From positions 14,103,122 to 14,167,121 of the forward strand of contig CM039180.1 of NCBI GenBank assembly GCA_008360975.2: a stretch of DNA of 64,000 bases, in the 5' to 3' direction. Source of the DNA: Lichenostomus cassidix. Its lineage: Eukaryota > Chordata > Aves > Passeriformes > Meliphagidae. The position numbers were made by a program, and so were the translations under genes. Numbering within the stretch: the stretch's first letter is position 1; every line of letters begins with the position of its first letter. The notes beneath the pieces were generated by a model. It did no database searches. It was not told the DNA's origin and saw nothing but the letters and a program-made list of their open reading frames with translations. This document shows, one piece after another, positions 39,201 through 54,200 of this stretch.

Positions 39201-42200
39201 AGGAAAATAAACTCACTAAATACCTCCAAAATCCCACACATTTAATATAAGCTCCTTCTTCATTTTGCCTTTCCCTTGAATGATCCAGTCTTTTACATCA
39301 ATGCCTACTGTGGCTTTTGGAGAGCCCAGTTCTGTCCGTTTGCTTCTCATTAGTTGTTGTAGCAGGGTAGTTTTCCCACTGCCAGTGTTTCCAACAATCA
39401 TGAGCTTCATTCTGTTATAAGGCACAGCCTTCTTCAGTCGTTGTTGAAGAAATCTGGTAGAAAAAGTTTGCAAAACTCACAGAAGTGTAAAATAGAGAAA
39501 AATACCAACAGAACTCAAGAACAAGGAAAAATCTAGAACCATAACCATAAAATTTTCTTCAAATTTTCAGTATCAGTAGTATCAATATGTTTGATACTAC
39601 TGTTCTTTTAACTGCCTACTCTAATTTCCGATTTGAAAGCTGAAGTTTAATTCAGAGTACATATTTTTTTGTAATTATCCCAAAATTGTGCTCTTTGCAT
39701 TGCACTGGGGACAACAGCAAACATATTACAAATAATTGGTAAGCACCATTTATTGCACAGTTTACAGAAGCATTACATTCAAGAGGTAATACTAATATGG
39801 TCTAAAGCACTCTAGTCTATTTTATGTGTGTGTGTTGATATAATAACCTTCCATAGAGAAGCATCCTAGATTTCAATATGAAAAACCAGCATGTCTTTTC
39901 AAAATAACACATCATTTTCTCAATGTTTACTGCAAATCCCAAGAAAGCAGTACAGGAATATTCAAGAACAATAGGGCAACAAACCTGATAATGTCTCTGG
40001 CTTTGTATCCCACATGTTTGAAATCTAAATTAAGATGGAGTCCTTCCAAAGGAAGATCCCAGACTTTGGATAGTCTCCCCATTTCATCAGGAAAGAATCT
40101 CAAATCAGGATTATGACTTACATCCAGAGAAGTCAAGTTCTCTAGGAAGCCAATCTGAGGAGGAATCTAAGTAAAAAAACCATTCAATTAAATGTTAAAA
40201 AAAAAGATGAACAAGAATTTACTAACTATTTGATAAAAGTAGATATTATTTTTACTGCTGTAGTTCATTTTTCAAATAAACAGGCCCAATATCTCACACT
40301 AACAGATAAAGAACCTTACAAGTAATTCATTATACAAACTGATTGTATGACACATTCCAGGCAGAAAAGCTGAACAGAATATAGTGATTTTCATTGACAG
40401 AAAAGTACTATCTGCACTTACATTCCATTTCACTAATACAATGTACAATGGTAAGAGAGGTGACATGAAAATCAAATGAACATTGAAAAACTGCATTCAA
40501 CTGAAAAGCAATTTAATTTTCTTTAGGTAATCTTACACCTTACCTCCTTTAACTTGTTGTGGGAGAGATGTAGCTTTTCTAGCCTAGACCATGTACATGC
40601 CTTTTCACTCAAATCCAAGACATCTATTTGATTATGATTAAATAACAGCTCCCTTAAATTTAATGATTTCCAGTGCATTGGCCCAGGCAGGCTTACGATC
40701 TTGTTTTGGCTTAAATCTACTGATCTCAAACTAAAGACATGAAAATAAAAAAGAGAGAAATTAGCAAATGGAAAAATAAAACCCAGATTAACTGGAACTG
40801 GAACTGTATTAATTTTTAATAAACAAGTAGATTAGCTATCAGAAGAGATGTTTTTTTCTGACTGAAATCCAAATAGAAGTAGATATGTTTGCAAATATAT
40901 GTATATGCAAAAATAACATAGTTCACCTACAGCTATTGGACAAATATGCTGTTTATGTTACTATGAACCATTAAGCACACAAAAATGCATGCAACACCTT
41001 ATTGATTTGTCTGAGCTGGGAGATGTAGAACCTGAAAACTGCACTTTTTTCAACACATCCAGTAAATCTGCTGCTGTGAAAATTAGCATGCTGAAATTGT
41101 GCAATATCACATTAATAACGACATGCTCTATGCAAATTTCATTAATGTAAGTTCCCAAATGAGTGGATCTGCCTTCTCTGTGGTGCCATCAGAACTCACA
41201 TTTCCCCACACCTATTGGATCACCCCTTCCAAGCACTCCCTCCACAGTCTGATTCTAGTGATCTGCTAAGGACAGCAACTTCTATAAAAAAAGCAGAAGT
41301 CCAATTTTCACATGAGTAATGCTTTGAAGGTATAGCAAAATAAATGTCACATGCATCTTTATCACAATTCCATTTTAGAGGAAGTGTTTTTCTTGGATAA
41401 TAAATATCTCTTGTTATTTGGGAAGTGAAAAATTAATCTCAGTAGCCTTGTACAAAAGTCTGCAGAACTTTTTAAAAAGGAAAAATTAATTTCCTTTTCA
41501 AAAGGAAAAACTGCCAGTATCTTTTTATTGTTTTTTCCAAGGAAATATTAGATTAATTCTAGTATTCTCAGCAAGAATTGTCAGCTTCAACTGTGAAGGA
41601 ATGTTTTCAACAATAGTGATTTGGATCTGACAAACAGAATTTCTCAAAATCATGAAGAAAATGTGACTAATTTGTTTTCAGTTAAAAGCTATTTAAATTC
41701 TGGATTTAACCAGAACTGTTAGTGAGGATTCCCTGAAAATCAGTGAAACATGAGGAATTCTCTGCTTAACAACAATTTTGTCACCAGATTTTCTTTATCA
41801 AGAACTTGACATTAACATCAATTAAGAAAAAGAATAACTTACTGTGGTAGAAGAAGAATTGCCTCTGGAACATTAATGAAACTATTTTGGGATAATTTTA
41901 AACTTGTTATGCTGGATGACAAGTCAGGTATGTTTTCTAGAGCAGAAAAAGTGGTTAATTCTATTATTTTAAAGAGTGGTTTAAATTATTTTTAAGACTG
42001 GAGTCTAGACAGACTAAAAGGTCAGTTTATCATTTTCATACAAAGCTACCAGCTACCACAGGCAGAATTCAAAAGTTTTTTAAAGCTTATTTAAAAGTAA
42101 ATGCCCAAAATTAATTAATATATAAATCTAATTTATATATTTTGTAATTTGCATAAAGTAATTTTGCCACCTTTGCATACAATATGCTAAGTCACTGACA

Positions 42201-45200
42201 CACACTCAGGATGGACTCAATTCAGTTCCTTAACACTGGGTTCTAGAGAAGGGGATCTGCCTGCGCTACCTGAGCAGTCTGCACAAGGTTTAAAGACAAA
42301 ATACAGGAGCTAAGGAAGACCTGCTTTTTGTGGACCAGAAGCTGTAAGCCCAGGGGGATAATTCAGGGCCTCTCAAATGACATCTGCATTCAGGCAACTG
42401 AACCAAAAATTCTCTCTTATTCTGAAGATAATGCCAGATATAGTGTGGTAAATACTTAATCATTGAATCATTTAGGTTGGAAAAGACCTCTAAGACCATT
42501 CTGCCCAACTGTTAACCCTGCACTGCTGAAGGCCTAAAGGCCTTCACTAAAGGCCTAAAGGTTTCTAGAAAATGAATCCTATTTTCACAGATACTTACCA
42601 AGTGCATTCATCCTGGCATTGAACTGCTCCAGTTTTGTACAGCCCATGAAGACATTCTCAGCAAGGGATGAAATACTGTTCTTACTAATGTTTAAAATTT
42701 TCAGTTCTTTCAAGCATAGGGGTGAACATAAGCACGAAATTTTGTTTCTATGATAACAAGAAGAAAGATAATCCATGTTTTATTTGGAAACTATCAGGTA
42801 AAAGGTGAAAGCAGAGTGTTGATCTGACAATGTCATCCTTACACCAGTAAAACAGAAAGAAGACTTTATCTATACAAAGACTGATCAATCAGCAAAAACA
42901 CTAGTTCATGTGGCAACATGGAATAACATGACTGATATTAAGATCAGTTTAATTAATTTGGAGCTAAATACCACACAAAGAGGATTGTTGCATTCCTGAG
43001 GGGTTCTGTGTACTAAAGATATGTGTTTGCAGGATCATAATTATAGAATTACTATCAACCGAAAAAGAAATTTAAAAGAGGATTCCATATATGGATTGCA
43101 ATTCAGGATGAGTATATAATTTTATGAACAATGTATTCTGGGGAGAAGAACACCAGAAAGAGGAAGAGACAAAGATCCTGAAAATATAGGGATAAAAGAT
43201 CCATGCAGGACCGTTTTACCAGGGTAGTAGTACTAACGAAGCTCACTGGCTTATTTAGCGTGAACTGTAGAAAATGAATGAGAAAGTCTCTGCAGTTTAC
43301 AGAGTTTCACCAATTGCATTCTTAAGAATTCCATAGAGGTATGAATTATCTCATTAAGAAATATGATAATAAGTGCTGCTGCTACTAAAAAGTTACATGT
43401 ATTCTATGTTTCTGTCATTTAAAACATATCCATACCAATACATAAAATTTCACTAATACTACTTCCAGAAAAGCTTTTGTGCATATCAGAAAGAGTGGAA
43501 ACTGGATTGTGTATACAGAAAACCTAGTTGAATATGTCAGACTACAGAGCCCTGTGGATTAATAGTATGTTAGCAGAGAGATACTGAACTATGACATATT
43601 TAGTTTATTACTGGAACAGCAAAGCTATTAGATTCTATCAAGGCCCAAAGACATTTTCAAGTCTTGTACTTTGCAATACAACAATGAAAATTGTAGCAAT
43701 TTACACATTTGGAAGAAAATGTCAGTGTTTCACTGGTGATTAAATTAACACTTTCCATGCTAGAAGAGTCATCATTCTGCATGACAAATCTATTATTTCC
43801 TTCTTATGCTACAGTCCATTTACTCATGCTACTCACCCTTCCAGCAAGAGCTGTTCCAGATTTTCAGCAACACTTGTAAGAAATTCAGGAGTGCACACCA
43901 GCTGATTGTATGAAAGGTTAAGTTGCTTTAGAGTTGGACATCTGAGGCATGGATCCAAAGCAAAGGAAGGTCCAATGTCATTTCGAGAGATATCAAGATT
44001 TGCAATACAATTCATTTTCAGTAAGTACGTCGGGAAAGAAGTAAATCGGTTACTGTGCAAATCCAAGTAAGTCAAGCATTTCAAGTTCTGCAATAAAAAG
44101 TTAATTATTTAAAAAATGTTTAAATAAAATATTAATTTATATGTTTATAATTGATTTATATTTTAATATAATTTATTAATTTATTTCTATTTTGCTCACA
44201 AGGAAAAATAGCAGAAAATGGCAATCACACCAATGTAACCTATAATAGTACTATTACAAAATAAAGTACAGGGCATTATTCAAAAATAATTAACTCCATT
44301 TCATAGAATTTAAGATATTAATTGCCAGCAGTTCTCAGTTCCATTTCCATTATTGTGTTACTTAATATCACACATCTTAAGGCAGTTCTCTGTAGTAAAT
44401 GACTTAAAACAATTCCATGAAAATACTTTTATTTCTAATGAACATGAATTCACTGAATGAAAACTGAGTGAATGCATGAAGCATGCAAAAGTATACACCC
44501 ATATTCTGGAATAATATTGCTATGGATAAATTATTACAATACATATGGATTACATTATTAGAGAGGAAGAATTCATTTTAACTAATTTCAGTGTGTATTA
44601 CATAAAATTATGTGGAATTACTTCACACAGCTGTTCTGGAATGTTTGTAAGAGCATTCTGGTGGAGTTCCAGTTTCTCAAGATGTTCCAGATGACTAGTT
44701 AAGCAGCTATTCTGGCTGATGGCATCAATGTTCTCCAGCTCATTTGATGACAAGTCTAGTGACTTAATATATTCTTTGTCTGATATCAATGAAGAAAGAC
44801 TGTCTGATGGTCTTAAATGTGATGACAATTTCGAGATGCCTTCTATACAAACAAAAAAGTGAAAATATAATGATTTCATTTATCACTTTGGTAAAATTAC
44901 AATCAATCAGCTTGGGATCTAAAGATGCAGAAGAGAGTGAATGTTTGGGTATTGGTTAAGATCTAAATCCATGAAGAATTCTATTAAGACACAGAAATTT
45001 ATAAGACAGTAGGGAAGGGGAAGAGATGGATGCTTACACACAGTGCAACAGAAGGAGCCTTTGAAAGCTAATAAGGGCGCTCATAAAATTCCATTGCCTA
45101 TATAAATTGTGGAGCCCAGAAAATAAAAATCCCTATATATGCGTTATTTGTACCTCACTGTAGTATTTCCAAAATGTATCTTCCTCTTAAGCAAATATAT

Positions 45201-48200
45201 AATCTGTCTTAAATCTTTACATGCTATGCTTGTGAAAGCATTAAGGATGAAAAATCTGTTATATACCTTAAATTGTATCATTTACTTACTGGGGGATTCA
45301 TCTGAGAGCAAGAATTTTCGTCTTTGTTTCATTAATGGCTCATAATCTGAGCCAGGTCCCTGCAAAATCCAACAGAAAAAGCATTTAGGAACATATGCAT
45401 ACTCTGAAATAATCCAAATTCAGTCGATCTCTTTTTATTGTTGTTTCTTTTTATCAGAGCTTATAGAGAGAACACTAAAAAATTGTATACTTGAATTCAA
45501 AATAGGTCAATAGGTCACATCTTTATGAAATACATTGATCCATGCAATATGAAAGAATGGTAGATTCAAAGTGTAATGGAAGTAGTGGATTTTTGGCAAC
45601 TCAGAATGGCTTTCACTAGGGTGGAGTAATAGAATGGAGAAGGGTATTACAAAACATAACTATCTCTAGGAAAGGCAGTCTCTGCAGTTTCCCTTTACAG
45701 TCAATGGAAAGAGACAAGCTCCTTTCAAAGGAACCTGACTTCAATTCCACCAATTTCTCCTCTTATGTCTTCTTAGGGAATCAGTGTCCCTCCATCGATT
45801 GTTGCTGAAGATCAGCTTCACTAAGGGGAAGTTAAGTCTCTGTGAATGGGCTCATGATCCCTGTATTTCCATTTGAACACCAGACTGAAAATTCAAACAA
45901 TTCAAAAGGGTGTCTACTTTTAAGTGATCATAAATTTCCTACTGACATAAAAGCATCCATAAAGTGCACCACAACAGAAAGAAACACTGAATGGAAACAG
46001 TGAGATGAAGCCCATATGGTTACATGACTTTTCCTAACAATTGACTATTAACACTTTTGGAGTAGGCAATGCAGATGGACTTAAAAGCCTGGAATGATCA
46101 AGGATCTACTTACCACAGAGTAGGAATGTCGCGGCAAAGTAGGAGAACCTTTTTGACATGCCATTTCTCTACAATATAAATCAGCAACTGCAATGGAATT
46201 GGACTTCTTTTTTGTAAAAAGTGAACCTTCACTTCCTTGAACACAGGAGGAGAAGTAGGTAAGAAAATGTATTTAAAGATGAGGCTCAGAATTCAACTGT
46301 AATATAGATGCTGACATACAATGGAGAGATGAATTTCAGAAGCACCAATAGTGGCAGGATCTCACTCGTCAATCCTGTGCAATAGGCCAATAATATTGTC
46401 AGTGTGTTTTAGAGCAGAGGGGCCATACTAACTTGACATTCTTCAAGTAAGACCAGCAGATGATTGCAGGACCTGCACTGATAATTTATGATTTAAAATT
46501 TCCATTGGGTTGGGATTATTATACAAGCTTTATAACACATCTTTCTGCTATTTCAGCGCAAATAATGTTTTAAAATAGAAAGGGTTGTATTCGAATAGAT
46601 AAATTTGCACTCTCACATTTATTGAGAATGAAACATCAAATGCCACTCTGGATTTGGTGATTTAGGAGCCATTGGGTGTCATTATCTGGAGACATTTGAT
46701 GTTCCTCTTCTCAAAGCTATTTCTAAAACTCCTATAATCACTCCTGCATTTTTTTATGATAACTTTTCTGTTGCTGTTGAGCCACTAGCAGAGAAAGGAC
46801 CTGAGTTCTCAGTGTGGCAAGAAAAAGAGACCTTTATTATTTTGCTTTCAGTTTATATAGACTTTTCAGAGGTCGCCCAGATTGGTCAGCCAGAAACCTC
46901 CCCCTAGGCCTGATTAGCCAGGCCTGAACTGTCCAAATCTCGAGACACTGTTTTAACAACATCCAAACTTTATCCTTGTTTATAAAACACAGGAGAAAGT
47001 TCTCATGGGAAAACCTGTGCTAGCCACACTTTTCTACATGGGGCAATAAATAGACCTACAGAAATGAAAAGTGGTGCTGAATGATATAAGGAAAAGAGCA
47101 AAACAGAGTCAAAAGCTTCCTTAGGATTCTTTGATTCCAAAATTCAAATTCTTCACCTGTGATGATTTTAAGTAACCAACTATTCTAAAACAAGAGCAGC
47201 CTTTCAACAACAACAAATATATGTCACAAATTAAGGCTACTTACCCTTATTATTAAGTTGCTGGTATTATAGACAGAAATGCTGTCTTTCTATAAATTAA
47301 AGGCATTCAGATATCCTGGTTACAAAGAATGATGTTGTGCCGAACATAAACCTGTCATTTACACTTTCTGATCAATTAGTTCTTTGGGATAGGGCTTGTT
47401 TCACCTGCTTTATTTGTTAATAACATAGTCCTCTATACCAGATCTGGTTGTATGAACTTTATTTACAGACAACCCATGGAACAGAGCCGTTTCTATATCA
47501 AAATACACCTGACTTCATGATGAGACAAATTGGGCTCTAAAAGCTCTTGCTTTTTGTCATAGACTATAAAGGCAGCTCAGAAAAAGACAGAAAAACAATA
47601 ATAATCTAAGTTTGATTGCATGAATCCCACTCTTCCTACAAAAAACAGCACAATTAATTAATTTTAAATGTATAACTGAATAAAATTCTTCAAGGTCTTA
47701 GTTATGTAGATGTAGCACATAGTCACCACAAACTATTTTCCAATGTTACCCCAAACAAAATTTTAGATAGAAGTTATTTTCTTCATGGGAGTTTTTTTCT
47801 TCATAACTCAAGTACAAATAAACAACTGATTTATGACTATAGTCTAGCACTAGTACATTAGAATTGAATTATAAAAAGCAAAAAATAGAAGAAAAACAAT
47901 TACCTTCACTATCAATATCGTCACTCAAAGGAAAAATACTGTCCACTAATGGGTCAGGTATGAAATTCCAATCATAGTTTCTATCCACTCCATCTTCAGA
48001 GAAGTTTGGATCAGAGAAGGCCCTTGATCTATCTTCTGAAATATTCTTCATTTGGAATTTGAGCACCATCCTTGCCAGTGCAGAACCTGCATCTGTATGT
48101 ACAAGAAGTGGAAAAGATAGAATGATCTCCAAGAAATCAAAGTAGCTTTAAAAAAAGAACAGAAATAACTTGATTTATTTTCAAGTTTTGCCAAACGTCC

Positions 48201-51200
48201 TATAGCCAGCTGAATGCAATGAAGAGATCCTCAACTGAAAGTCTTCATCTAAAACACTTTCATTGTACCATCAAAAGATATTGCACATTTTGTATTTCAG
48301 CTTCTATATATACTCACTTTGTTTTCTTGTTTGAGTAAGTTTATCTGGGAACAAAGGAATGAGCCAGGAAGGCTCTAGTCTGCCAAAACCAAATCCTCCA
48401 AGACATATACTGTTGTTTGCGACATCAAGGCTAAGCTTCTTTAAGAGCAAGCTGATGACTTGGCTATCTCCTCTCTTTATACTGATGGTCAAAGCACTTC
48501 GGACATCCTGCTCTCGAGCACCACTGGCTAATAGCAACTCCACCAATTTAGGATTAGTTCCTTTCTCACAAACCTAATAGAGAAAAGCAAGTAAAACAAA
48601 CCAAGAATATGAAGCTTTCAAGCAACAGCTCAGACTGTATTAAGAGGCTTGTCTCAAATCCAGATTGACTTTATTTTAAGACTTGTGTCTCTTTCTCAAT
48701 TATACAATTCCTTATTCCTTGGAGCATATGCCTGCCTAAGGCATCTGGCAGTATTGGTGGGGCTCTCTCAGACTGTTAAAAACTTTGACACTGAACCAAA
48801 ATAAAGAAGTGCTTCTGCCCACCACTTCACCAAAAAAAAAATTTTTTTTTAAAGGTAACCACATTTAGCAAGAAGCACTTGTGGACATGTTGGAGCAGTC
48901 TGTCAATTCTCTGTGTTCTGCCAAATAAATATTTACATGACAGCAGAAAGGAACCCAAAAGCACAAATTTTTAAGCAACAAAATGATATACATATTTCCA
49001 CATATTACCTGATAGATCAAAGAGTTTGTCTTTGTCTTCTTATTAATATCAGCTCCCAGTAGAAGTAAACATTCAGCCATAATACTATTGTACTCCATAC
49101 ATGCTTTTTCCAGCATCATATTTTTTAAATCATCATTTTCAGCTATTTTGGCAAAACATTTACAACACAGGCTTTGAAACTGAATGGGAAGACAAACAAT
49201 AAAAGTTAGGACAAAAAAATCACCAACATTTTTCAGCTGTGGTATTGTCAAAGAAAGATTATACCTGTCGATCACGCTGGTCAGTGAAACACATAGACAT
49301 CTGGTAGAAAATGACTGTGTCAAATGATTCATTTACCAGCAGCTTTGCAAAACAAGGAGACAAATCAAGAATTGCCAAGATTGCATGAAAGCCCTAAGAA
49401 CACAATGAGAACATTGAAAGAAGTACAACATTAAAAAGGGTCACTTTTAAACAGGTCATGCAACAAAATCAAGTATCAACCAGAAAATTAATGCTTTATT
49501 TTTTTTGTCTTATTCTTAAATATGCAATAGTTCACAAATAGGAGAAGTTTGGGAGAGAAGGCAAAAATAGCAGGTGTCTCTGTGTTTATATAGGTGTAGT
49601 TTCACGCTTGTTTAGCTGACCCACTTAAACATGTATTAACCGACACTTTGGAAAGTCAAATATGCACCATAATATCTGACAACATCCTGCCTGGCAGTGA
49701 CAAATGTACTTGTGATTTCCTGAAAATGAAAAGAGGAAACAATCTCCATCTAAGCATATGGAATGAAGATACATCCCGTGTTCCAGTATGCTGCTCTGTA
49801 ATCCCTGAATTTGAAAAGAACACACAGACTATACAAAAAACTAACAGGTATATCTAAAAACTAAGAAGAAATACAAAATTACCCCATGACTCTGCAAGTA
49901 AAGTTCACCTAGAAGGGTGAACTGGGTAAACTATGGACTCTTTGTCCAAAACTAATTGAAACTAAATCACTAAAAGTAACTTCCTTCTCCCAGCACATTA
50001 TTTTTATTTCTTTCTATATTGGTTGCTAAGCTAAATATGGAAAGGTTGCGGGGAAAACAGCAGCAAAGAAGGGAGGCTGCACATGTGATATTTTCATATT
50101 CATCTGAAAGAGAAATATAGAAATATATAGAAGAATAGTCTTTTCTCACAGAAAGCTGATGTCACAGGCAAGATCTATTCTGCTAGTAAAATGAAACTGG
50201 TAACTAACAGGGAAAACTTCTAAAGCAGAGGAAACAGAACTTTCACACAAGGACTAAATGTGTGTTTACAGATAAAGAACTCTCCTTCCATGTACAGATG
50301 TGGGTCCAAAGTCTGACAGCATTGCAGTAATATCCTTTCTTAAATACAGCATTCCTACACTAAGTTTATTCCTGGCAACAAGGCTGGGAACTAAGTTATC
50401 TTCAAGGACTTCTCAAAGAAGGGCAATAAATGCTATAATGATGGTTACTTCATGAAATGCTTACAGATTGACAGAACAGTGGACCACGACTGAGAAATTT
50501 GCTTTAGTTTGTTGATCTCAGAAGTTTTAGATAAACACTTAAACTATGCTTACATATTCTGGATTGAATATATGCCCCCAAGAAAACCATCTCTATGGCA
50601 AATGTCTCAGTTTAATCACAAAGGTTTATAGTAATCTAGTAATTTCAATAAAATCAAAATGAAGTAAGTAAAATACAGATTTATATTTCAAATATAACTA
50701 CACTAAAATAATTTTCTAAGGTTTTGAGTTTTATTTTCATCTTTGTACATAGAAATGACACATACATGCATCTGGATTTCAGTGACTTCTTTAAACCGTC
50801 GCAGAGTAGAAACCAGAACTGCTGACAGGACGTGCATAGTTGCAATACACAAACTCTTTCTTGTAATCAAAGAGCGCAGAAGACTCAAACCCAAACACTG
50901 TATGTCTAGAAGAAAAATAAATCTTATTCAGACACTAATTCAGATATTCCAAGTGGAATAAACCCATGATTTAAGTAGTCTTTTAGCAACATTCCAGAAA
51001 GTTTTTGCACAAGCTATTATAGGGCCAGGCATAACTACAATGTGGGTGAATCTCAGGACTATGCAGCACTACAGCCTTTTCTTGCCATGCAATCTCCATA
51101 GCATCCAGCACTAAAGAGAGCAAGAGATCTGTTACAGACCCTCCTTCCATGTCATTCTCATTCTACTGACAAAACACCTTCCCTACCTTGTTCATCTGGA

Positions 51201-54200
51201 TACATCTGTAGGGTGTGAAGCACAGTGTCAGTAGCTCCTTGCTGGGTTAAAATTTCTAGTGCACCAGTGCACTCAGCTACAGAACCAAGAAGTTTTAGTC
51301 CACACTTCTGAATGCTAGGATTTCCAATAAACTAATGGAGAGAGGAAGATAAAATCACATTAAGATTGTTCTGCTTAAAATGGCAACAGAAGAGTTGCTT
51401 GTTCTTAAAGCTGTTCTGTAACGAGTGACTGTCGTTCTTCAGTATGTGAAATTACAGTTGATGTGACAATATGTAACAACAATCACAATTTCAAAAATAC
51501 TTCCTTATCAACCATCAGTTTCAGCTACTCATAATTTCCCCAGGTTTTCACCTTTGATTCTGAATCTATTCCCTAGCTACTTTTGTGATGAAGAATGGGA
51601 TCTTTTTTCTTCAAATTCTCATTGACAAGTTTACACTCTTTTTCTAGGTCAAGCAGAGGGAGAAAATGTACTACCTTTGTGGTTAGAAAGGAAAAAAAAT
51701 GTGAGGTTTTTTTGGTTTTTTGGGGGTTTTTTTTGGGAACTGGAATAAGTGATGAACATACTGGCAACTGAAAAAATATTACAAGAAGCATCATACCTAT
51801 TACCACTCCTCATCAATATTTTAAAATTTTTGTTCAGTTACTTGGAAATTCAACAGGTTATTTGTGGTAATTTTTTCTCAATTTTCCCCCACTTTTAGAT
51901 GGAGGAAGCCTAGAAGAGGCCTTGATCTAAGAGTGTCATGGCCATCACAGTGACTTGCAAATCTGCAAAATTATTTCAGTGGAGTCATGTCCATCTTCCT
52001 CCTCATTCTGTCTCTAGTTTTTAATTAAATGTGTCAATTTCTAGCCCTTCTGGCTGATGTCGTAGTGCCCCAAACCACAAACCAGCTGCATTGGAAAATG
52101 CAATCAAGATGATCACAAAATACTGAAGACCTTCTGAAGCAAAAATTATTTTACCTCCTTTGTTAACTCCTATTTAAGACACTGTAGAAATATTTCACTG
52201 ATACATTACTTGCTCTGACTTCTGTAATAAATGTAAGAGACATAAATTTCCTTGACTGAATCTGTTTGGCAAGATTAAAGTTCCTGAGACAGACTTCTAA
52301 AAAAGTAAGAATTGCTACATTTTGATTGTGATCATGTGAAACTTGAAAACATTGTAGAGACTGGACTCTTCTGAAGGCTATGAAGTTTAACATTTCTGAT
52401 CACTAGGATTTAAGGTTAATTTGCTGTGCAAAGTTCCCAGTGTTTCCTTTGCATAAACTGAGTCTGCCTCAGCCTTTCATTTTTCCGCTTTTCCTTCAAG
52501 GCACTGTGATCATTCTGTTTTACAGAGGCTGGAAAAAGTTGAACAGTGAAAAGAATGGAGACAACTGAGTTGTCCACTCAGTTCTATGCATGGCTGAAGT
52601 GCAGGTATGAAGACACTTTTCATGTATACACTAGAATGTTTAAAAAATATAAATCATCAATAAACTGAATACTTGAAAAAAAAAATTAGCTTTGTAAAAA
52701 TAAATATCCTTTGGAGTTACTGTAAAAAGAATCATCTAATACACTCCAGAAAAGAAAGTAAGAGGAAACCCCAAAAGATTAATAAAGCTTCTGAGTTAAG
52801 ATTTATTCTATCACATCAATAGGAAAATCAGTGTAGCATTAAAACTTACAAATGATTCACCATTGTAAGTGTAAAATAATGACAAAATACATCAGAATAA
52901 AGCTTTAACCATACCCTGTTTAAAGCATTAAGCACCAATGAGTGAGTTCCCTCCAACAGACACTGGCTTTTAATGACTTTTACTGTAAGTGCAAAAGCAG
53001 CATCTCCCACATCTCTGGAAGAACCATTCTGGTGTTCATTCTTTGTATCTGCAACAACAGAAAACAGCCTTCCTCAGAACAGCAGATTTCATATTCTACC
53101 CACCATTAACCCAATAATAAAATCTAACAATCAAATGAACACTGAGATGTAACTCAGAAAGTATATTTCAGATCTTATGGTATTTCCAGAACACTGTATT
53201 GCAGAGGCTGGAGTCTCTCCAGATTTGCACTGTAATGTGAGTACATTTTGTTTGAAAGGAAAATTTCATCACATATTTGCTCACTGCCTACTATGAAAAT
53301 ACAAAATCGTGCCAAAGAATTTGCTCTAAGGTACATTGCAATATATTACTTTTTTGAGCTATGGAGTTTCCTGGTGTTCCTGATACTTACTTTAGAATTT
53401 CTCTTCCTTCTGGTAAGGAGACACTATAGAGAAACTACAAACTATTTGCTCTTGCTCACTTGGTAGCACATCATAGGACAAATTTTACACACATATGACA
53501 TTAAGTGGAATTTAAGCACATATGAAAAAACAGAGAAAGGTCTTTCAGATTTACCTTTCTTGTAGTTTTTGGCACTTGCAGTCAAGTGACACTACACAAA
53601 GTACCAAGAGATCCTTTCAAAATCACTTCAGCATTTGTATTTGTTGTGATTACTATTTTTCCCATGAATTACTTTTTTATTCCCTAATTAACCTGCAAGT
53701 TCCAACATCCAGTTGGCACACTCTCTGTTTGATTACACTTTAGAAGGGCCTCACTTCCAGGATACTGGCAAGCAAAGTGCCTTGCCTCCATGTTAGAATA
53801 CATGTATCAAGTCTTAATCCTGCTGTTCATTGAAAAAAGAGGAAAGTATTAGGATTATAATTCAAATAATAGAAGGAAACTGAAAACCTGCAATCAGTCA
53901 GCATATTAGCCATGTTACTATTTTCAGAGTTATTGGTTTTGTAAATGTTCAACTAAAACTGCTGAGAGATACTTGCAAAAAGTTGTTCCCCCCAAAAAAT
54001 TCAGTACCCCATTGCTGTACTCTTACAGTTAGTATCAGAGGAAAATATCAGGATATATAGCAGTGCACTGATAAAAAGAGTTAAAAGGTTTTCCAAATTC
54101 TGCTAAAGGCATAAAACTAACAAAGAACACTTTTCCCTGCTCTGGATTGCAGATAAAAAGGGGGTTTTTTGCAAAGAAATTTTTAAACTAGTCAGTTTGA

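Noticed and set aside
46769..47028. Reading the intron 20 LTR as plus-oriented, since the plus strand also starts TG and ends CA.
   Set aside because: TATA box followed by AATAAA occurs in the correct order and spacing only on the minus strand.
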